Part shown: piece after piece, positions 1 to 12,857 of the stretch
Layout: the number at the start of each line of letters is the position of its first letter
How positions within the stretch are numbered: the stretch's first letter is position 1
Notes under the pieces: model-generated
Seen by the model: only the letters and a program-made list of their open reading frames with translations
What the model was told of the DNA's origin: nothing
Database searches by the model: none
Origin: Terana coerulea
Lineage: Eukaryota; Basidiomycota; Agaricomycetes; Polyporales; Phanerochaetaceae
Assembly (NCBI GenBank): GCA_024811115.1
Contig: JAKOGH010000896.1
Span: 1-64,000, forward strand
Direction: 5' to 3'
DNA: 64,000 bases
Made by a program: the position numbers and the translations under genes

Positions 1-1582
1 CATGCTCTCTTCTCAAACATGCCAAGCGCCATTGGGCACTGAGGAACCCCGGGAACAAGCAGAAGTTCTACTCTAGATTAGCGCGCTTCATCACGGCCAC
101 TTCCCTCTGGGGGAGTTCCGAATGAAGCACGGAAAGTGAAACCGACAGTGATGGTGTGAGCAAATGGACGCCCAAACCCGGGCCGTTGTATTGCCCATGC
201 GACACTGATCACCAAAGTTTGAGAGGCACGGCAGCCATCCTATCGAGTGTCGTTCTGGATCAGACTTCACAAACCTCCTCGGGTTGTATCCGAGCAGGAG
301 CAGATAGAGTTGATGGCTGCAGGGAAGCAGCTTCACTTGCAAAATAAGGAGAACCGCTTAGACATGGCGGATATCGCCATATTCCTATACCTCAATCCGT
401 TGGTGGCAACGTTTGAGTGAGGCGACCTCATACAGGACGCCATTGATCGGCACGAACATCCGCACAGGTGTCTGGTGGCGAAACACTGACTCTTGGGACC
501 GAGAGGATGAATTCATCCGACAGGTAACAATTGGCGCAAGCAGCGCTTCTGGGAGTGGCGGCGTCAACGCCACGGCCGAAGCGGTGGAAAGGCTACCATC
601 AAAACCTTCGGCTGGCATGAATTTGCCCGCGTTAGAAGAGGAGAGAGCCTGGAGCAAGAATCAACAGACACCCCTCAGCTTCTATTGGGAGAGGAGGGAA
701 GTGTCATCCAGCATGCCTAGCAGCGGCAGTGGGCATCTGATCACCCGGATGACCTTCTCTTCCACTTGCCTCACAAGTGGCTGCGCACAATTATATTGAC
801 GGCCGGATCAACACGTCGTCAAAAGAAGTTCTACCTCCCCCAACACGAGTCCTAGCGACAAGTGGATACAGGAGAGAGACAGGACGAGAAATCTCGTCGT
901 AAACACAAAGATAATATTGAGCGTGTTACACAGCCTCAGGGCGTGTACACGGACATCATGGAAGGAGGTTTTCTCACTACCTAAAGACCGCTCAAGGCGA
1001 GCCGGAAGAAATACCGGAAGGCCAAGGCGCAGGGATGGGAAGACCCCGGCCCGTAGCGCGACCGCTCGAGACCACCTGTACGCTTCTGGCTGGGTGCAAA
1101 CTCGTGTCGTGTCTGTGCAATCGAAATTCTCACCTAAGCTTCCATCGGGCGGCGCGCATCTGCATTTATCACTTGTGTGGCGGCGTGCTTTTGCGCTTAT
1201 AGCGCTGCGCGCTCTTGCAGAAGGCTCTGTAGACCGGGGTGACTCCTCGCGGGGATGGGATGTCCGGAAACTCAGGTCGACTTACGAGCGGAAGGAGAGT
1301 AATCCTCTTACTGCGACTGAGGGAACTCGTGAAAGGCCTACCATTTTCTTAAACCGACTGAGTTGGTTCCTCCAAAGCCGCGCCCGTGCCTAGGTTTCAC
1401 ATGTGTAGCATAGGGCATGTTCCCTGCACTTTAAATACAATTTGGAGTAAAAAAAAAAAAAAAAAAAAAAAAGAGCGGCACTGAAGGGACTGGAAAGCGG
1501 CGCTGAATAGCTTCATCAGTACCTGTCCAGCGCCGCTCAGCGCCAATGCAACTTTGCTGATGTACCCAGCGTATCTAGTCTC

Positions 1583-1710
1583 GTGACCAGCCTCTCCAAT
1601 GACCCAATTTAGACATTGGATCAGGAGAGTCTGGTGCCCGCCCAACGGGGGGGTTGCGTTCGTCCATTTCTCGGTGGCGCTTAGCTCCCTCGAGACTCGA
1701 GGTTCGACTC
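1583..1710 (+). repeat. Inverted repeat, left copy, with B-box-like end
   Basis: About 128 bp here recurs in reverse orientation at 2151-2275 with only a few differences. This copy ends in GGTTCGACTCC (1701-1711), a match to the Pol III internal B-box consensus GGTTCGANTCC. Just upstream is a weak A-box-like stretch around 1673-1685. It may be a fragment of a tRNA-derived SINE, but A- and B-box spacing and head/tail structure are not typical, so the class is open. Confidence 0.6.
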
Positions 1711-2150
1711 CCTGTGTCACACTATTGTAGCACATACTCAGGAGATGTAATATCAATACTTGAACATTGTTTAATGATTTATAAAAAATTAATAACAATT
1801 TTCCGTGCTCGCTGGGCCTCTTAAACGGACACACAAATAAATGCGATAGAAACAGGTCCAGCAGATAGGTTATGCGGCGGAACATGCTTCTGGGGCATTG
1901 CTTACGGCCTTATCTCACACAGTCTTGGTACAGAAGGCTAACTGTGTGCATTTGTGATATTCCATCAAGTGGAAACTATAGGACTGCTCGGGCTGGGCAG
2001 TGTTGCTCAGCCAACTGAGCGGTGACACTCGCCGCAAGTTATAACCGCGCCGTCGCCCAATCTATTCCGCAAAAATTGTTAAAAATGTTAAATATACAGT
2101 CTCAGTGTGGCCATACATTTATGTGGTACTATAGTCAAACATAGACGGAG

Positions 2151-2275
2151 GTCGAACCTCGAGTCTCGAGGAGCTAAGCGCTCACCGAGAAATGGACGAA
2201 CGCAAACCCCCCGTTAGGCGGGCACCAGACTCTCCTGATCCAATGTCTAAATTGGGTCATTGGAGAGGCTGGTCA
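2151..2275 (-). repeat. Inverted repeat, right copy
   Basis: Reverse-complement partner of 1583-1710, separated by about 440 bp. The two copies share blocks such as CCAATGACCCAATTTAGAC and CGTTCGTCCATTTCTCGGTG in matching order. The B-box-like end is degenerate here (GGTTCGACCTC). The pair could be two insertions of one element or the ends of a larger inverted structure. Confidence 0.6.
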
Positions 2276-3563
2276 CAGACTAAGCCGTATCCAAAAAATC
2301 CGCCCCCAGCGGGATGTGGAGCCAGCCGCGCTTACCGCCTTACGAAGCCACCAAGCGCCAGGCCAGCGTCCCGCGGCAGCAGGTCTACTCACGAGCAATA
2401 GCCCTTGAACGCACTCGGGTCGCTTTCGCAAGTTCATCTGAGTAGGTGCACTGGTCTAGAAATCTTATCCATGCCGTTTGCAGTAATTTCTTGTCAATGC
2501 CGGCGTGCATGAGTGCTGGCAGGCCAGGCAGGCCGCTTCGCCGGCGCCCCAGGACGCCCGAGAGGCGCTTGTGCTGCCCAGGTGGAGCAAGCGCCACAGC
2601 GGGCAGGGCGGGGATATTTTTGGGTACGGCTAACAATATGCAATCTGCTGTAAATCTTGGGTGAATCAATTGAAGTCGTTATTCAGTAATCAGTCCTCGA
2701 ATTGACGGGTATTACTTGAATATGGCCCTAAACTCACTACTGAGTGTAAGCTTAAGTCAGATCTCAAATTTGCTAGTCTCCGTAGCTGACTAATAGACCG
2801 AGGGAGTATAGGATGACAGTCGATCCTGATACTGGTCTCTTAGTCTGCATCAAGTCGCGAGCGGTTGTGGGGGTTCGCAATTCGTCCAAATCGGGAAATG
2901 GACGCCCGCCGCGGCAGCCAAGCTCTCAGGCTCGTGCTCGCGAGCACCGCCCCGCTCCGTCGTGACAAGTACTGAAGACTTTGTGAAGGGCGACAAAAAT
3001 CAATATATGCATATACATATTATGAAGCTCACCGTACCAGTTCTTTCACCCTGGTTCATAGCGCTCCTTTCGCTGCGCTTACCTCCAGTCACGTTACGGC
3101 CAGGCTGTTGCTTCTGACCACCAGCTGGCAAAGGAATACCTTCTGCCCTGGTGCGACAGACTGCAAACCTGTAGATGCTGTTTTTGTGACTTGAAGCTTG
3201 TTCTCGGCACCTCCACTGACAGCTTGACTTAACCAGCAAATTAAACATATTATTTCACAGTAAATGCATGTACATAGTTTAAGACATCGCACAGAGGCTC
3301 TTGCTTATCCCTTACAAGCATATGAGTCACCAGGAATTTCGATACGCGACCAACGCGCTGTAGCGGCCCTACATACGCGTGGAGGCTGACTGCACGTGAT
3401 CCATATGAGGGCGTCAAGCGAACCCACCGGGCGCTATGTCAAACTGCTCAAGACTACAAATTTGCACTATGCTCGCCAAATAAAAGCTCTGTGCTTAATG
3501 CTCATTTTGCCTGAAATTTGAATGACAGCTCGCCAAAAAAAGCACACTGTGTTGCATTAAAGA

Positions 3564-3636
3564 TTCCCATTAGCCGACTTGAACGACTGACCTCGTCATT
3601 ACTAGTGACGCGCTCTACCAGCTGAGCTAAACGGGA
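3564..3636 (-). tRNA. tRNA-Thr(AGT)
   Basis: The minus strand folds as a tRNA. The acceptor is TCCCGTT paired with AATGGGA, and the discriminator is A. The D-arm is GCTC...GAGC. The anticodon stem is CGTCA/TGACG around the loop CTAGTAA, giving anticodon AGT. The T-loop TTCAAGT follows G53. There is no intron. The T-stem is imperfect, so a diverged copy is possible. Confidence 0.8.
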
Positions 3637-4097
3637 ACGAAAATAAAGGAGCCTTGGGTGTGTATATTCTCTAAAGCCATATCAGGCACGGAAATACCTC
3701 TGCTTAGACTAAAGCTTCCAGCAGTCTTGCACGTAAGTAAAAACAGCGCACCTCCTCCTTGATAATTTCCTGGGAGCTCTCTCACAGAGTGGCAACGAGT
3801 GCACCGACATCGCACTTGGTCATCACATGTGTACAACATGAGAACCCCGACTAGTACTGTCTCAGCTACGGATAGGTTCGAAATACCGAATTTATTTCCG
3901 CAAAATTACTTGAGCTACATGTCATTTTACGCGAGGGCATAACCGGCGCGTGGTCAAGAGCAAAGAGAATAGTAAAGAGAGCGAAGACTGTAGGAGCTAA
4001 AATACATAATTACGCACACAAAGCACAAAGGAAACAAACAGCCACACGAAAGACCCTGTCTATCCACAACCCGATCCAGCCCGACACCCAAGCGTGC
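3637..4097. other. Intergenic, tRNA upstream and ammonium transporter 3' side
   Basis: This covers the 5' flank of tRNA-Thr and the downstream region of the ammonium transporter gene. No gene or clear repeat is seen. Confidence 0.5.
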
Positions 4098-5990
4098 TCA
4101 CTGCTGCTCAGTCTTCTCGAGGTCGCTCGCGCTGCTCTCTTTGTCGCGGTGCGTGTGTTGCACGACCGCGGCGGACGAGTGCCGGTGCTGCGGCTCGCGG
4201 CCGCCCGTCGCGGGCAGGATGTCGCCGTGCGAGTGCGTGTCGTCGTGGAAGACGTGGTCGTTCGCGGCGTCGATGCCGACGTAGTCGTACGCAAACTCAC
4301 CCATCTCCGCGTCGTCGACGCCCAGGATCTCCGTCTCCTCGTCGCATGTCAGCCGGCAGCCCGGGATGTAGTGCATGATCCACAGGATGATCGTCTGCGG
4401 AATACACTATGGGTTAGTGAGGAGAGTGAGACGCGGAGAGGGGGACGCACAGTCATGACGAAGGAGTAGGCGAGGCCGGACATGGAGTCCGCGACTTGGT
4501 AGCCAAGCTGGATGTAGTGGTGGTCGAGCCAGCCGCCAGGGATCACCGTGATCCCGTCGAAGCCGGCGACGCTCGCCTGCGCGAACAGGCCGGTGAGGAT
4601 GTTGCCGATGACGCCGCCGATAGCGTGCGACGCAAAGATCTACCGGGCGCGATAAGTCGTGAGCGGGCGGCCGCGAAAAGGAGATGTGAGCATACGCACA
4701 TCGAGACAATCATCGTAGTGGAGGAGGAACTTGAGCTGCGTGGCGAAGTTGCACAGCGTGCCTGCCATGAAGCCGAACAGGACTGCGGCCGCTGTATGAT
4801 ATCAATGGAGTTAACATCACGGGAACCGCGTAGATGTGAGAGAAAACTGACGAGAACCGACGAAACCTGAGCCGGGGGTAATGGCGACCAAACCAGAGAT
4901 GGCACCTGAGCAGAAGCCGACCGCGGACCACTTGCGCTCCAGGCGATAGTCCTAGGTTATGTCGCTCTGGATCAGCACACACGCCGGAGCCACGCGGAAA
5001 CAGGGCGCACGTACCCAGAACATCCAGGTCAGGCCGCCGACGGACGCCGCGAGGTTGGTGACGATGCACGCCTGCACGGCGCGCAAGTTCGCGGAGAGCG
5101 CGGAGCCGCCGTTGAACCCGAACCAGCCGAACCAGAGGAAGACGGTGCCGAGGACAACGTAGGTCGTGTTGTGGGGCTTGTAGGCAAGGCGCTCGGTGCC
5201 GTACCCGCGCCGCTTGCCAAGGTAGATGGAGATGGCGAGCGCGGCGGTGCCGGACGAGATGTGGACGGGGTTCCACCGGCAAAGTCGAGGCCGCCGAGGA
5301 CAAAGGACCAGCCGTTGGAGTTCCACGTCCAGCAGGCAATTGGGTCGTAGACGATGGTGGACCAAATGAAGGTGAAGAGGATGGTGGGGCCGAGGCGAGC
5401 GCGTTCGGCGACGGCACCCAGAGCCAGCATCGGGGTGATGGCGGCGAACATCAGCTGGAAGACGCAGAACGCGATGGAGGGAATGCGGGTGCTGCCAATA
5501 GAAGGCTTCTCGAGCACACCCTTGAGACCAAAGTAGCCTACACTTCTTGGTTAGTCAATGGCTGGGTCGTCGTGCGCTGAACACTTACGCAGGTCACCGA
5601 TGTATGCGCTGCCGGTCTCGCTGAAGGCAAGCGAGAAACCCCAGAAGAACCACTACAGAACGTATGTCAGAGAAATACGCAGCTTAGGCAAAAGTGACTC
5701 ACCTGGAATGAGACGACGGCGAGGACCATCATGGAGAGCCATATCATAGACAGTGCGTTCTTCCGCCTGAGCAGACCTGAATAGAAGAAACCGACACCCG
5801 GAATCATGATCCACACGAGAGCGGTGGATGCAGGACCCAGGCAATGTCGCCGAGGTTGTAGACGACATTGGCCTGAGCGTCGGGGTCGTACCACACAAGC
5901 GAACCGGCTGCGAAGCGGTCGTCAGCATGAGTGAGTAGCAGAGGACGTTAGAGCCCGGCACTGACATCCGTCGTAGGTTACGTTGACCAT
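4098..5990 (-). CDS. Ammonium transporter (Amt/Mep family)
   Basis: Plasma-membrane ammonium transporter, about 8 exons with introns near 50 nt. The start ATG at 5990 gives MVNVTYDG, followed by an intron and WIMIPGVGFFYSGLLRRKNA, the classic first Amt helix. Later exons give AFCVFQLMFAAITPMLALGA, GGTPVHISSGTAALA (first pore His) and IFASHAIGGVIGN (second pore His of the twin-His pair). The C-terminus is a cytosolic tail rich in acidic and His residues (HDDTHSHGDILP), ending EKTEQQ. Two frame breaks need one extra base each: one at 5831 in the first-helix exon and one in the GGGG run at 5267-5270. Both lie in highly conserved sequence, so I read them as homopolymer under-calls, not mutations. 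The upstream region has two GATAA cores (6100-6104 and 6185-6189), compatible with nitrogen control by a GATA factor. Confidence 0.93.
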
Positions 5991-7830
5991 GGTAAGGGTC
6001 GCGGTGCGCGGTAAGACGCTGTGGACGCCGTGGACGTAAAGGTTCGTGGTGAAGAAGCAGGGCAGGCCGGCGAAGCTGGTATATAACAAGAGCGCGCTGT
6101 TATCTCTTTGGCGCTTCCGGTTGCCCTTGGCGGGTGGGCGGGATCAAATTGAGATGTCATACGGAGGGCGCGTCCCTCTCACTGTTATCGTCCAATCCCA
6201 GCCTGTCCCAGCCATGCTGCACAGCCACCCCGGCCGTGCCCAGGCTTGCCGTCGCAAAGCATCAGCAGCACGAATATAAACACCGTCAGTCCATCTTACT
6301 TACCCCGCTTACTCTGACCCATCTTCTCTTCAACACCCTTCCACACACCGCAGAAGCCACAGCGAACTCGAACCCATCCTGCCAGGCGGCTGCGTGATCG
6401 GAATCGGGGGCCCGCCACAACTTTGATCGTGCCTCGCTCCCACGCGACCGTTCCGTGCGTTGACAGCGTGGCGTACGCTTCCCCTTTGGACCTATATGCG
6501 CACACGACTGGATGCAGCCCTGCAGCCAGTGCAGCCATCGTTACTGCCACCTACAGCCCAGACAGCTGTCCGTGTACGAGGAGAGCCGCGCATCCAGTGC
6601 TCTCTCGCAACCGACGCCAGCCACCCAGGAGAATGTGCGTCGCAAGATAGCGGTGGATCGATCGACCTGTTTTCGGCCTAGTGTCCGAAGGAGCTGCGAA
6701 GATCGAGAGTGAGCAAAAACATGGAGACCATTCCAAAGGCGACTCACCATCGACGCCACCATGCTGATAGCTGATAGTGCCGCTTCAGCGTCACCACAAA
6801 GACCCTCGTCCTCCTTGTTATTGCGGTAAGAACCAGGCACGGCGGCGACAAGCTCGAGCGCGGAGGAGAGGCGACCCTAGGCACTGAGGTGCGATCTGCT
6901 TGCAGGTACCGGGCCCGCCCGCCTGGCTCTCGGGAGCCTCTATGTCGTCCTTATCGCTGTTCAGCATATGGCCGGACTGCGTATTCCAAACTCGCCTTCA
7001 TTGGATCTGCAGCCGTCGCAGCTATGGCGACCCTAGCAAAGCCGTCCCGGCAACTATCGCGTGGCGCTGACAGTCGTACTCGGCGAATTCATCCCTGGGC
7101 TGTTCGAATGTTGCGAGTGCTATCTGCGCAGCTGGTGCATCGCAACTGTCAGTTCAGCCGCAGAAAACCACATATCGCGGTCCGCGAGCGTCGCAGGTTA
7201 TAGCATCGAGGAGGCTTGTTGTGCCGGGTTCCTGGGAAATGCATGCGGTGGGAAGATAGGCAAAAGAACGGGGCGAGTGCTGGATCATGCGGGCGGCTTG
7301 ACGTGCACACCCCTCCTCCGATAACATACGCCGCTTTGGGCAGACCATTTCTTCCGAGATTCTACCTTTGAAGGGAGTAGAAAAGCAAGTTAGCTGATAT
7401 ATACACCTCTGCCAAACAGGCACGCACCGGAGTTGATTTGATCATGCAAAAAGAGACCTGTGCGTATGTGTCAGGTATTACATGTTAGTGTTAATGCTTG
7501 TGAGACACAGAGGGGGTGGCTGTATGCGCGTGAAACTGGTGTATTTGGGTGGTCTCACAACCTCGTCTAAAATGAGGTATGGCGTATGATATATATCGCC
7601 ATGGAAATAAGCCACATATGCCATAGCACTTGGATTAGCGAGACAGCCGTCACATAGCATGGTGGAGGTCGGGACGCGGACAATTTCCACAAAAGCGCCG
7701 AGCGCGACCCGCAGCAGAAGTGTGTGTGCCTATTTGGCATCCCGCCGTCCGGCAAACGCCGCCGAACTTGGCGCGAACATCCTTGTCCGTTCTGCTACCT
7801 GCCAAAGACACACCAAACCTCGAGCCCAGC
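5991..7830. other. Divergent intergenic region
   Basis: This is the 5' flank of both the ammonium transporter (-) and the next gene (+). It contains two TTATC/GATAA cores near the transporter. Open frames across 6300-7400 lack recognisable domains and consistent splicing, and I do not support a gene here. Confidence 0.45.
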
Positions 7831-8972
7831 ATGCTCACTCCTCCTCCGCGCACAGCAGCGCTGCAGTCCGCGGACGCACGCGTTATGTCGAGCAGCGGCA
7901 CGCACTACTCTGCCAGCGCGGCAGCTGCACGCCTCGCCTGTTGGTACGCTTCCGCTTTCTGCCCAGGCGTCACCGCACTTTGCTCATGGGTGCACCGCGC
8001 GCGGAGTGCAGCGCTAAAGAAGAAGAAGAAAGGTGGAGACGAGCTGTTTGCGATGGACGAAGAAGAAGACGCATTCGCCGACTCGAGCAACGACCTCTTC
8101 GGCGGCGGCGCAACTCCCGCACCGGCGGCCAGCACACCCGCCCAAAGCTCTGCCACCGCCGCCGCCTCTACAACGCACGGCAAGCTGAGCCCCGAGCAGC
8201 GGCTCGCGCAGTTTAATACGCTGCTCAAGTTCGTGAGCGACCGCATCGGGCGCGAGCCACCGGCAAAGGTAGCGCGGCGGCCGGAGCAGCTGCGCAAGAC
8301 GGCGTGGCAGCACCTGTTCGGCCTCGCGACGACGCAGGCCCAGCTGGAGCAGGTCGTGGAGCTGTTTCCGAAGTGGCGGGAGACGCGGCGGGAGTGGACG
8401 CCGCGTATGACATATGCTTTTGTTCGTGCGTAGCCGAGACCTCTCATCCTTGCGCAGGTTACTCACGAGACTTGGGCGTCGATGTCAGGCCGCTGCGAAG
8501 AACTCCGGTGCCCGACGCTCGCGCTCAAGGTGTTCGCGGACCACCCGAAGTACGGCGTCGATCTGAACGACCACGCGCGCCGCGCGCCAGCTGCTGCATG
8601 CACTGCACGTCGAGCACCCGCTGCAAGACTCCATCACGCTCTCGGCGCTGTACGGCGTGTACAAGCTGCCTGTGATCTCGTCCGACCTCGTCGCGTGCGC
8701 GATGCTCACCTCCGCGTGCTTCAAGGCGAACACGGCGGAGTCCCTGACCGTCGCGCGCGCTGCTGCCGGGCCTGCAGGAGCAGTTAGAGAAGACGAGCCC
8801 GGCAAGCTGGGCATACCCAGCGGATGTGGTGGAACGTAACAAAAACAAGGACAAGGCGTGGCTGACCTGGACTCTTGCGAAAATTGAGACTGCGTTGGGC
8901 AAGCAGAAGCAGCCTCTCGAGTGGCTCCGGAAGTGGAGGCAGGAGAGCGGGCATGTGCAGGTTGCGACATGA
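7831..8972 (+). CDS. Conserved protein of unknown function, mitochondrial-looking N-terminus
   Basis: The reading starts at ATG 7831 with an Arg/Ser/Ala-rich, acid-poor N-terminus (MLTPPPRTAALQSADARV) typical of a mitochondrial presequence. A Lys-rich patch (KKKKKGGDEL) and acidic stretch (MDEEEDAFADSSNDLFGGG) follow. A helical region comes next (SPEQRLAQFNTLLKFVSDR, LEQVVELFPKWRETR). A probable short intron lies near 8422-8457. The second part reads RQLLHALHVEHPLQDSI, GVYKLPVISSDLVACAM and, at the end, ETALGKQKQPLEWLRKW. The second part needs two frame corrections, near 8575 and 8760, both in CG-repeat tracts. The helical-hairpin character resembles a mitochondrial ribosome or RNA-processing factor, but I cannot name the family. 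An alternative start is ATG 7885. Confidence 0.6.
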
Positions 8973-9411
8973 GCTGATGCTGTCGGGCATATATGAGCGT
9001 CTTGCATGGTTGTTTTGCTTTCGTTTAGAACGCTATACACCTTTTTACCATGGGAGCGTTCGTGTGTAACAAAATCAAGGGATGCTACCGGAGCTGCTTT
9101 CAACGCGCGCGATAATTACAGTCTATCATATATATACGAGCAAGACTGCGGGTAATGCAACCTTACAAACTTTGCAATTAATGTTCTTTACGCAAACCTA
9201 AAGATTCGCGGAGTGCTGGCTATATAATAATTCGCCCTATCCACCATTCGCAGGCCATCACGCGTCATGTACCCAAGTGACGCGACGCGCTTCTCACCCC
9301 TCACTTATCTCATCATGAACTCCCAGCCGACCCTCACACACATACACGGCCAAGTCCAAGCCAAGTCCAAGTCCAACTCCTCTGGACTAGCGCGACTTCC
9401 CGCCTACAGAC
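8973..9411. other. Short intergenic region
   Basis: This is the 3' flank of the previous gene and promoter of the MFS gene. A TATATAA-like stretch lies near 9221 and a pyrimidine/CA-rich leader lies before ATG 9412. Nothing else is seen. Confidence 0.4.
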
Positions 9412-11611
9412 ATGTCTACCCCTCTGGTAGACGAAGAGCAGCCTCTGCTCACTGAGCCCATCCAGGACGCAGCGGGCTACGGCACCACAGGCCCCGCCTC
9501 AGAAAACGCACCAGAGGCGGATGCAGCAGCAGCGGAGCCGCAGAAGCCGCGGGTCTCACCGCTCACCGTCGTACGTCGCGCTCGTTTGCATGAAGGCGTG
9601 AGCGGTGGTCCGAACTGAAGGGCGAGATCGTGCCCATGTCGATAGGCATCTTCCTCGCGGCCATGGACGGCACGATCATCGCGGCGTCGTACGCGCGCAT
9701 CGGGAGCGAGATGCAACATCTGCAGAACACGAGCTGGATTGCGACAGGGTATATGCTGACGCTGACGAGTTTCCAGTACGTCCGTGTCTTTCCATACATG
9801 CGTCGCTGTTGAGCTCACCATCAGTTTACTAGACCGCTCTATGGCAAAGTACGTCTAGAATAATGCTTGGGAAAAACATATCGAACCTCACACTGTGTGC
9901 AGCTGAGCGATATATTTGGCCGAAGAGCATGCCTCATATTCGCGTACACCATCTTTGCGCTTGGCTGCCTCTTTTGCGGCCTCGCGCGTAATATGCCGGA
10001 GCTCATGCTGCGCGAGCTCTGGCTGGTATTGGGGGAGGTGGTATGACAACGTGAGTCATTTTTGCTACGTCCTATAACTCATGAGCTGAGAGTCTCGATT
10101 GTGCAGAGTGGCCTCGATAGTCATGTCTGATGTGGCTCCTCTACGACAACGCGGTACATGGCAAGGTGCGTAATCCAGTACTGTGATACTCGTGTCTCGC
10201 TGCCGAATATTCACATTATTGGTTCGAACCATAGGGGTCGCCAACACTGTTTTCGCTACTGGCCAAGCAGTCGGCGCGCCATTAGGTGGATATCTTGCTG
10301 ACACAATTGGGTGGCGATGGTAAGAATTCTACAGCAGAACATTCAATAGCTCATCAAATTTGATATAAGGTCCTTTCTCCTGCAAGTGCCATTGGCACTC
10401 ATAGCAATCGTCTCTGTCTCCATCGCACTCAAGCTCCCGAAGCGCGAAACGGACCACTTCCTCGCGAAACTCAAGCGCGTCGACTTCGCGGGCGCCGTCG
10501 CACTCGTGTCCGGCATCTTCTGTCTGCTGCTCGGGCTCGACAGGGGCGGGAACGTCGCGTGGTCCGACCGGCTCACCATCGCCTTCCTGACCGCCTTCGC
10601 GCTTCTTTTTGCGCTATTCATGCACATTGAGCTTCACGTCGCAGCAGAGCCGTTCGCGCCGCGCCGCATCGTCGTCGACCGCGCGCTCGTCGCGAGCTAC
10701 GCCGCCAACTTCTTCGCGGCGGGTACAGCCGTCGTCCAGGCGTTCATGATCACGCTGTACTTCCAGGCGGTTCAGGGCCGCTCCGCGGCCGAGGCTGGTG
10801 TCGTCCTCCTTCCCCCGATCGTCTGCGGCGTGGCCGGCAGTCTCGTCGGAGGCTTCGTCATGCAGACGACGGGAAAGTATTATTGGTTAACTGTGGGTGT
10901 GTTTGCTATGATGCTGGTTGGACAAGTCCTTGTTCCTGGCTTTGCGGGCGTGTGGCTCTACTCATATGCTGGTCTAACCGCTGGTGAGCAAAGTTTTCAA
11001 ATCTCGAAGGGAAGTCGTTGACGGGATGATACAGGACTGTGCCTTTCGACGTTTGGCGTTGGTAAGCTCACGGTGGCGGAGAAGCTGTGCAGTGTTGGCT
11101 TACCTCCTCTCCTTCCAGGTGCTGGAATAACCACAACACTGATTTCACTCATCGCAAACGCCGGTCCGCAAGATCAAGCTGTTGCCACAGCTGGTGAGCA
11201 ATATCCGATGTCGAGATGTTCCGACGTCACTGAACTTTCTTTTCGTAGTGTCATACCTATTCAGGTCGCTCGGAACAGTCGTATGGCTGTCGGTCGCAAC
11301 AACGCTGGAGCAAGACGCGCTCAGACATTTCCTATACAAGCGCCTCTCTGGAGAGAATGTCGCGGAGGTAAGCCTGCTCCTGCCTCTTCCTATTTACCCT
11401 CTTATATCGTCTCACACTCCTACCTGATCAGATCATCAGGCGTGTCCGGGAGTCTCTCACATATATTGGAGAGCTCGAGCCCGCCGTGCGTGCAAAGGTT
11501 ATCGCGTCTTACGCAGACGCGATCCATGCCGCATTATGGCTTATGGTCGGCATCACGTCGCTGGCCTTGCTGTCATCCTTCTTCATTAGAGAGAAGCCTC
11601 TAACAAAGTGA
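9412..11611 (+). CDS. MFS exporter, DHA14/Fnx1-VBA type
   Basis: Twelve-to-fourteen-helix major facilitator, probably a proton antiporter for drugs or vacuolar basic amino acids. The N-terminal cytosolic tail MSTPLVDEEQPLLTEP carries an acidic dileucine-like sorting motif (EEQPLL) common in vacuolar members. Later exons give IFLAAMDGTIIAASYARIGS (helix 1), LSDIFGRRACL (MFS motif A), LAGIGGGGMTT (helix 4 motif), VASIVMSDVAPLRQRG and GQAVGAPLGGYLAD (motif C-like). The long exon from about 10371 to 10983 encodes the central and C-terminal helices. The last exon ends SSFFIREKPLTK. Many introns are about 50 nt. One frame break near 10012 (LMLR to ALAGIGGGG) fits a missing C. Substrate cannot be told from sequence. 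Confidence 0.88.
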
Positions 11612-12111
11612 TCCGGGTCTGGTTCGTCTAGCAGATAGGCTGTATCTCGAAGGTGCCCAATATGCATGTCATCTCAGAGTGCCACCATGGTGCTGCTTCG
11701 CTTATCATTCGATGCTAAGAAACAAGCAGTACGTACAGCTTTGAAGCAACGCCCTATAGGCTGACTGAAAGTGTCAAATTGAGCCACTAGTCGTCGCCGT
11801 TGGAATTGACGTCTCAATGCGCTATGTAACGTTCAATAATTTATCATGGACTTCCATTGCTTCTTATCCATCCGTTCGCCGGAATCAATGTAGTTTGACT
11901 TACCTTCGTATCTTCTCCGGTACCAGGAGAAATTTAAACAACCCCTTTCACCTTGCTTTACCGTAGCCAGACATAATGCATAACCCCTAGACTTGGGTTT
12001 ATAGCTTTGATCGCAGACTTCGCGTGCGGCGCCACAGTCATACTTTTATAGTCATACCCTCAGAACCGTTTCTTCCGCCAGTCGGCTTATAGGTCTCGAA
12101 CACGTTCAAAA
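11612..12111. other. Intergenic
   Basis: AT-richer spacer between two plus-strand genes. No gene or repeat recognised. Confidence 0.4.
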
Positions 12112-12702
12112 ATGGCAGTGACACTCAAGCCAGAGCCTACCGATGCCACACTTCCTGCTCCGTCAAAACCAAAAATCGACCCGCAAGAACGGAAAACGGC
12201 TCTCAAAGCCATTGCGGACAATCGCAAAGCTACCGCATGGCAGGTGCACCGCTGGCCTATGGACAAGCGCATCGTGGAAGACCGTACGAAGATCCACTTG
12301 CCCAGGTCATACCTAGCCAAAGCTGGCGAAGACGTCAAGGCCGTGTGGGCGGGCGCGGACCTCAACCAGATCGTACATCAACACTACGTCCAGGTCCTGG
12401 ACGCGGATGACGCTTTGCCGAAAGAAAGTGCGAATTTTGTCTCGGAGGAGAAACTTGATGTGAAGAGGTGAGTGCGGCTCTTAGTGAAGCTGGGTATATG
12501 CAGTATGATGATCGCTTTTGTTCGCAGACACGAATACCTCGGCCCTGACCCCAGGATAGCTGGCTATCGGGTGGACGGCTACGGAGAAATTCATATTAAA
12601 TGGTGGGACAACTTCCTCCATGACACGTGGATGGACAGAACAAAATGGACTTTCGATGTCAAAATGACGGAAGATGGGAAATGGGTGGAAATAGATGATT
12701 GA
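12112..12702 (+). CDS. Small hypothetical protein, two exons
   Basis: Exon 1 is 12112-12467 and exon 2 is 12528-12702, joined by a 60-nt intron with donor GTGAGT and acceptor TTCGCAG. The splice joins AG to A to give Arg. The protein is about 176 aa, begins MAVTLKPEPTDATLPAPSK and ends KMTEDGKWVEIDD. It has no signal peptide or membrane segment. The second exon is rich in Trp and Asp (IKWWDNFLHDTWMDRTKW). I do not recognise the family. Clean splicing and an ungapped frame make it a credible gene. Confidence 0.65.
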
Positions 12703-12857
12703 GGTCGCTGAACTTGTGGGACAGTTTCCATCGGCACGCACCTGCGCAACTCTAGCTTATACATTCAACGCATTGCATACGCCGCACAATATCACATCAT
12801 CGCATACACCCACCATGTCTTCATATCCGACAATACACATTGCTTCGCGTAATCTCT

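Larger units (their letters stand above)
1..3563. other. Gene-poor repeat-bearing region
   Basis: I see no convincing protein gene here. Open frames on both strands have no recognisable motif or consistent splice pattern. The region holds an inverted repeat pair (1583-1710 and 2151-2275, listed separately) and a run of 24 A at 1449-1472, which could be the 3' end of an old retroposed copy. The low gene content and repeats suggest a decayed transposon-rich island. Confidence 0.5.

Noticed and set aside
917..1393. Plus-strand open frame of about 150 codons
   Set aside because: Arg/Ser-rich, no domain, no splice pattern, in a repeat-rich region ending before a poly-A run. Likely non-coding.
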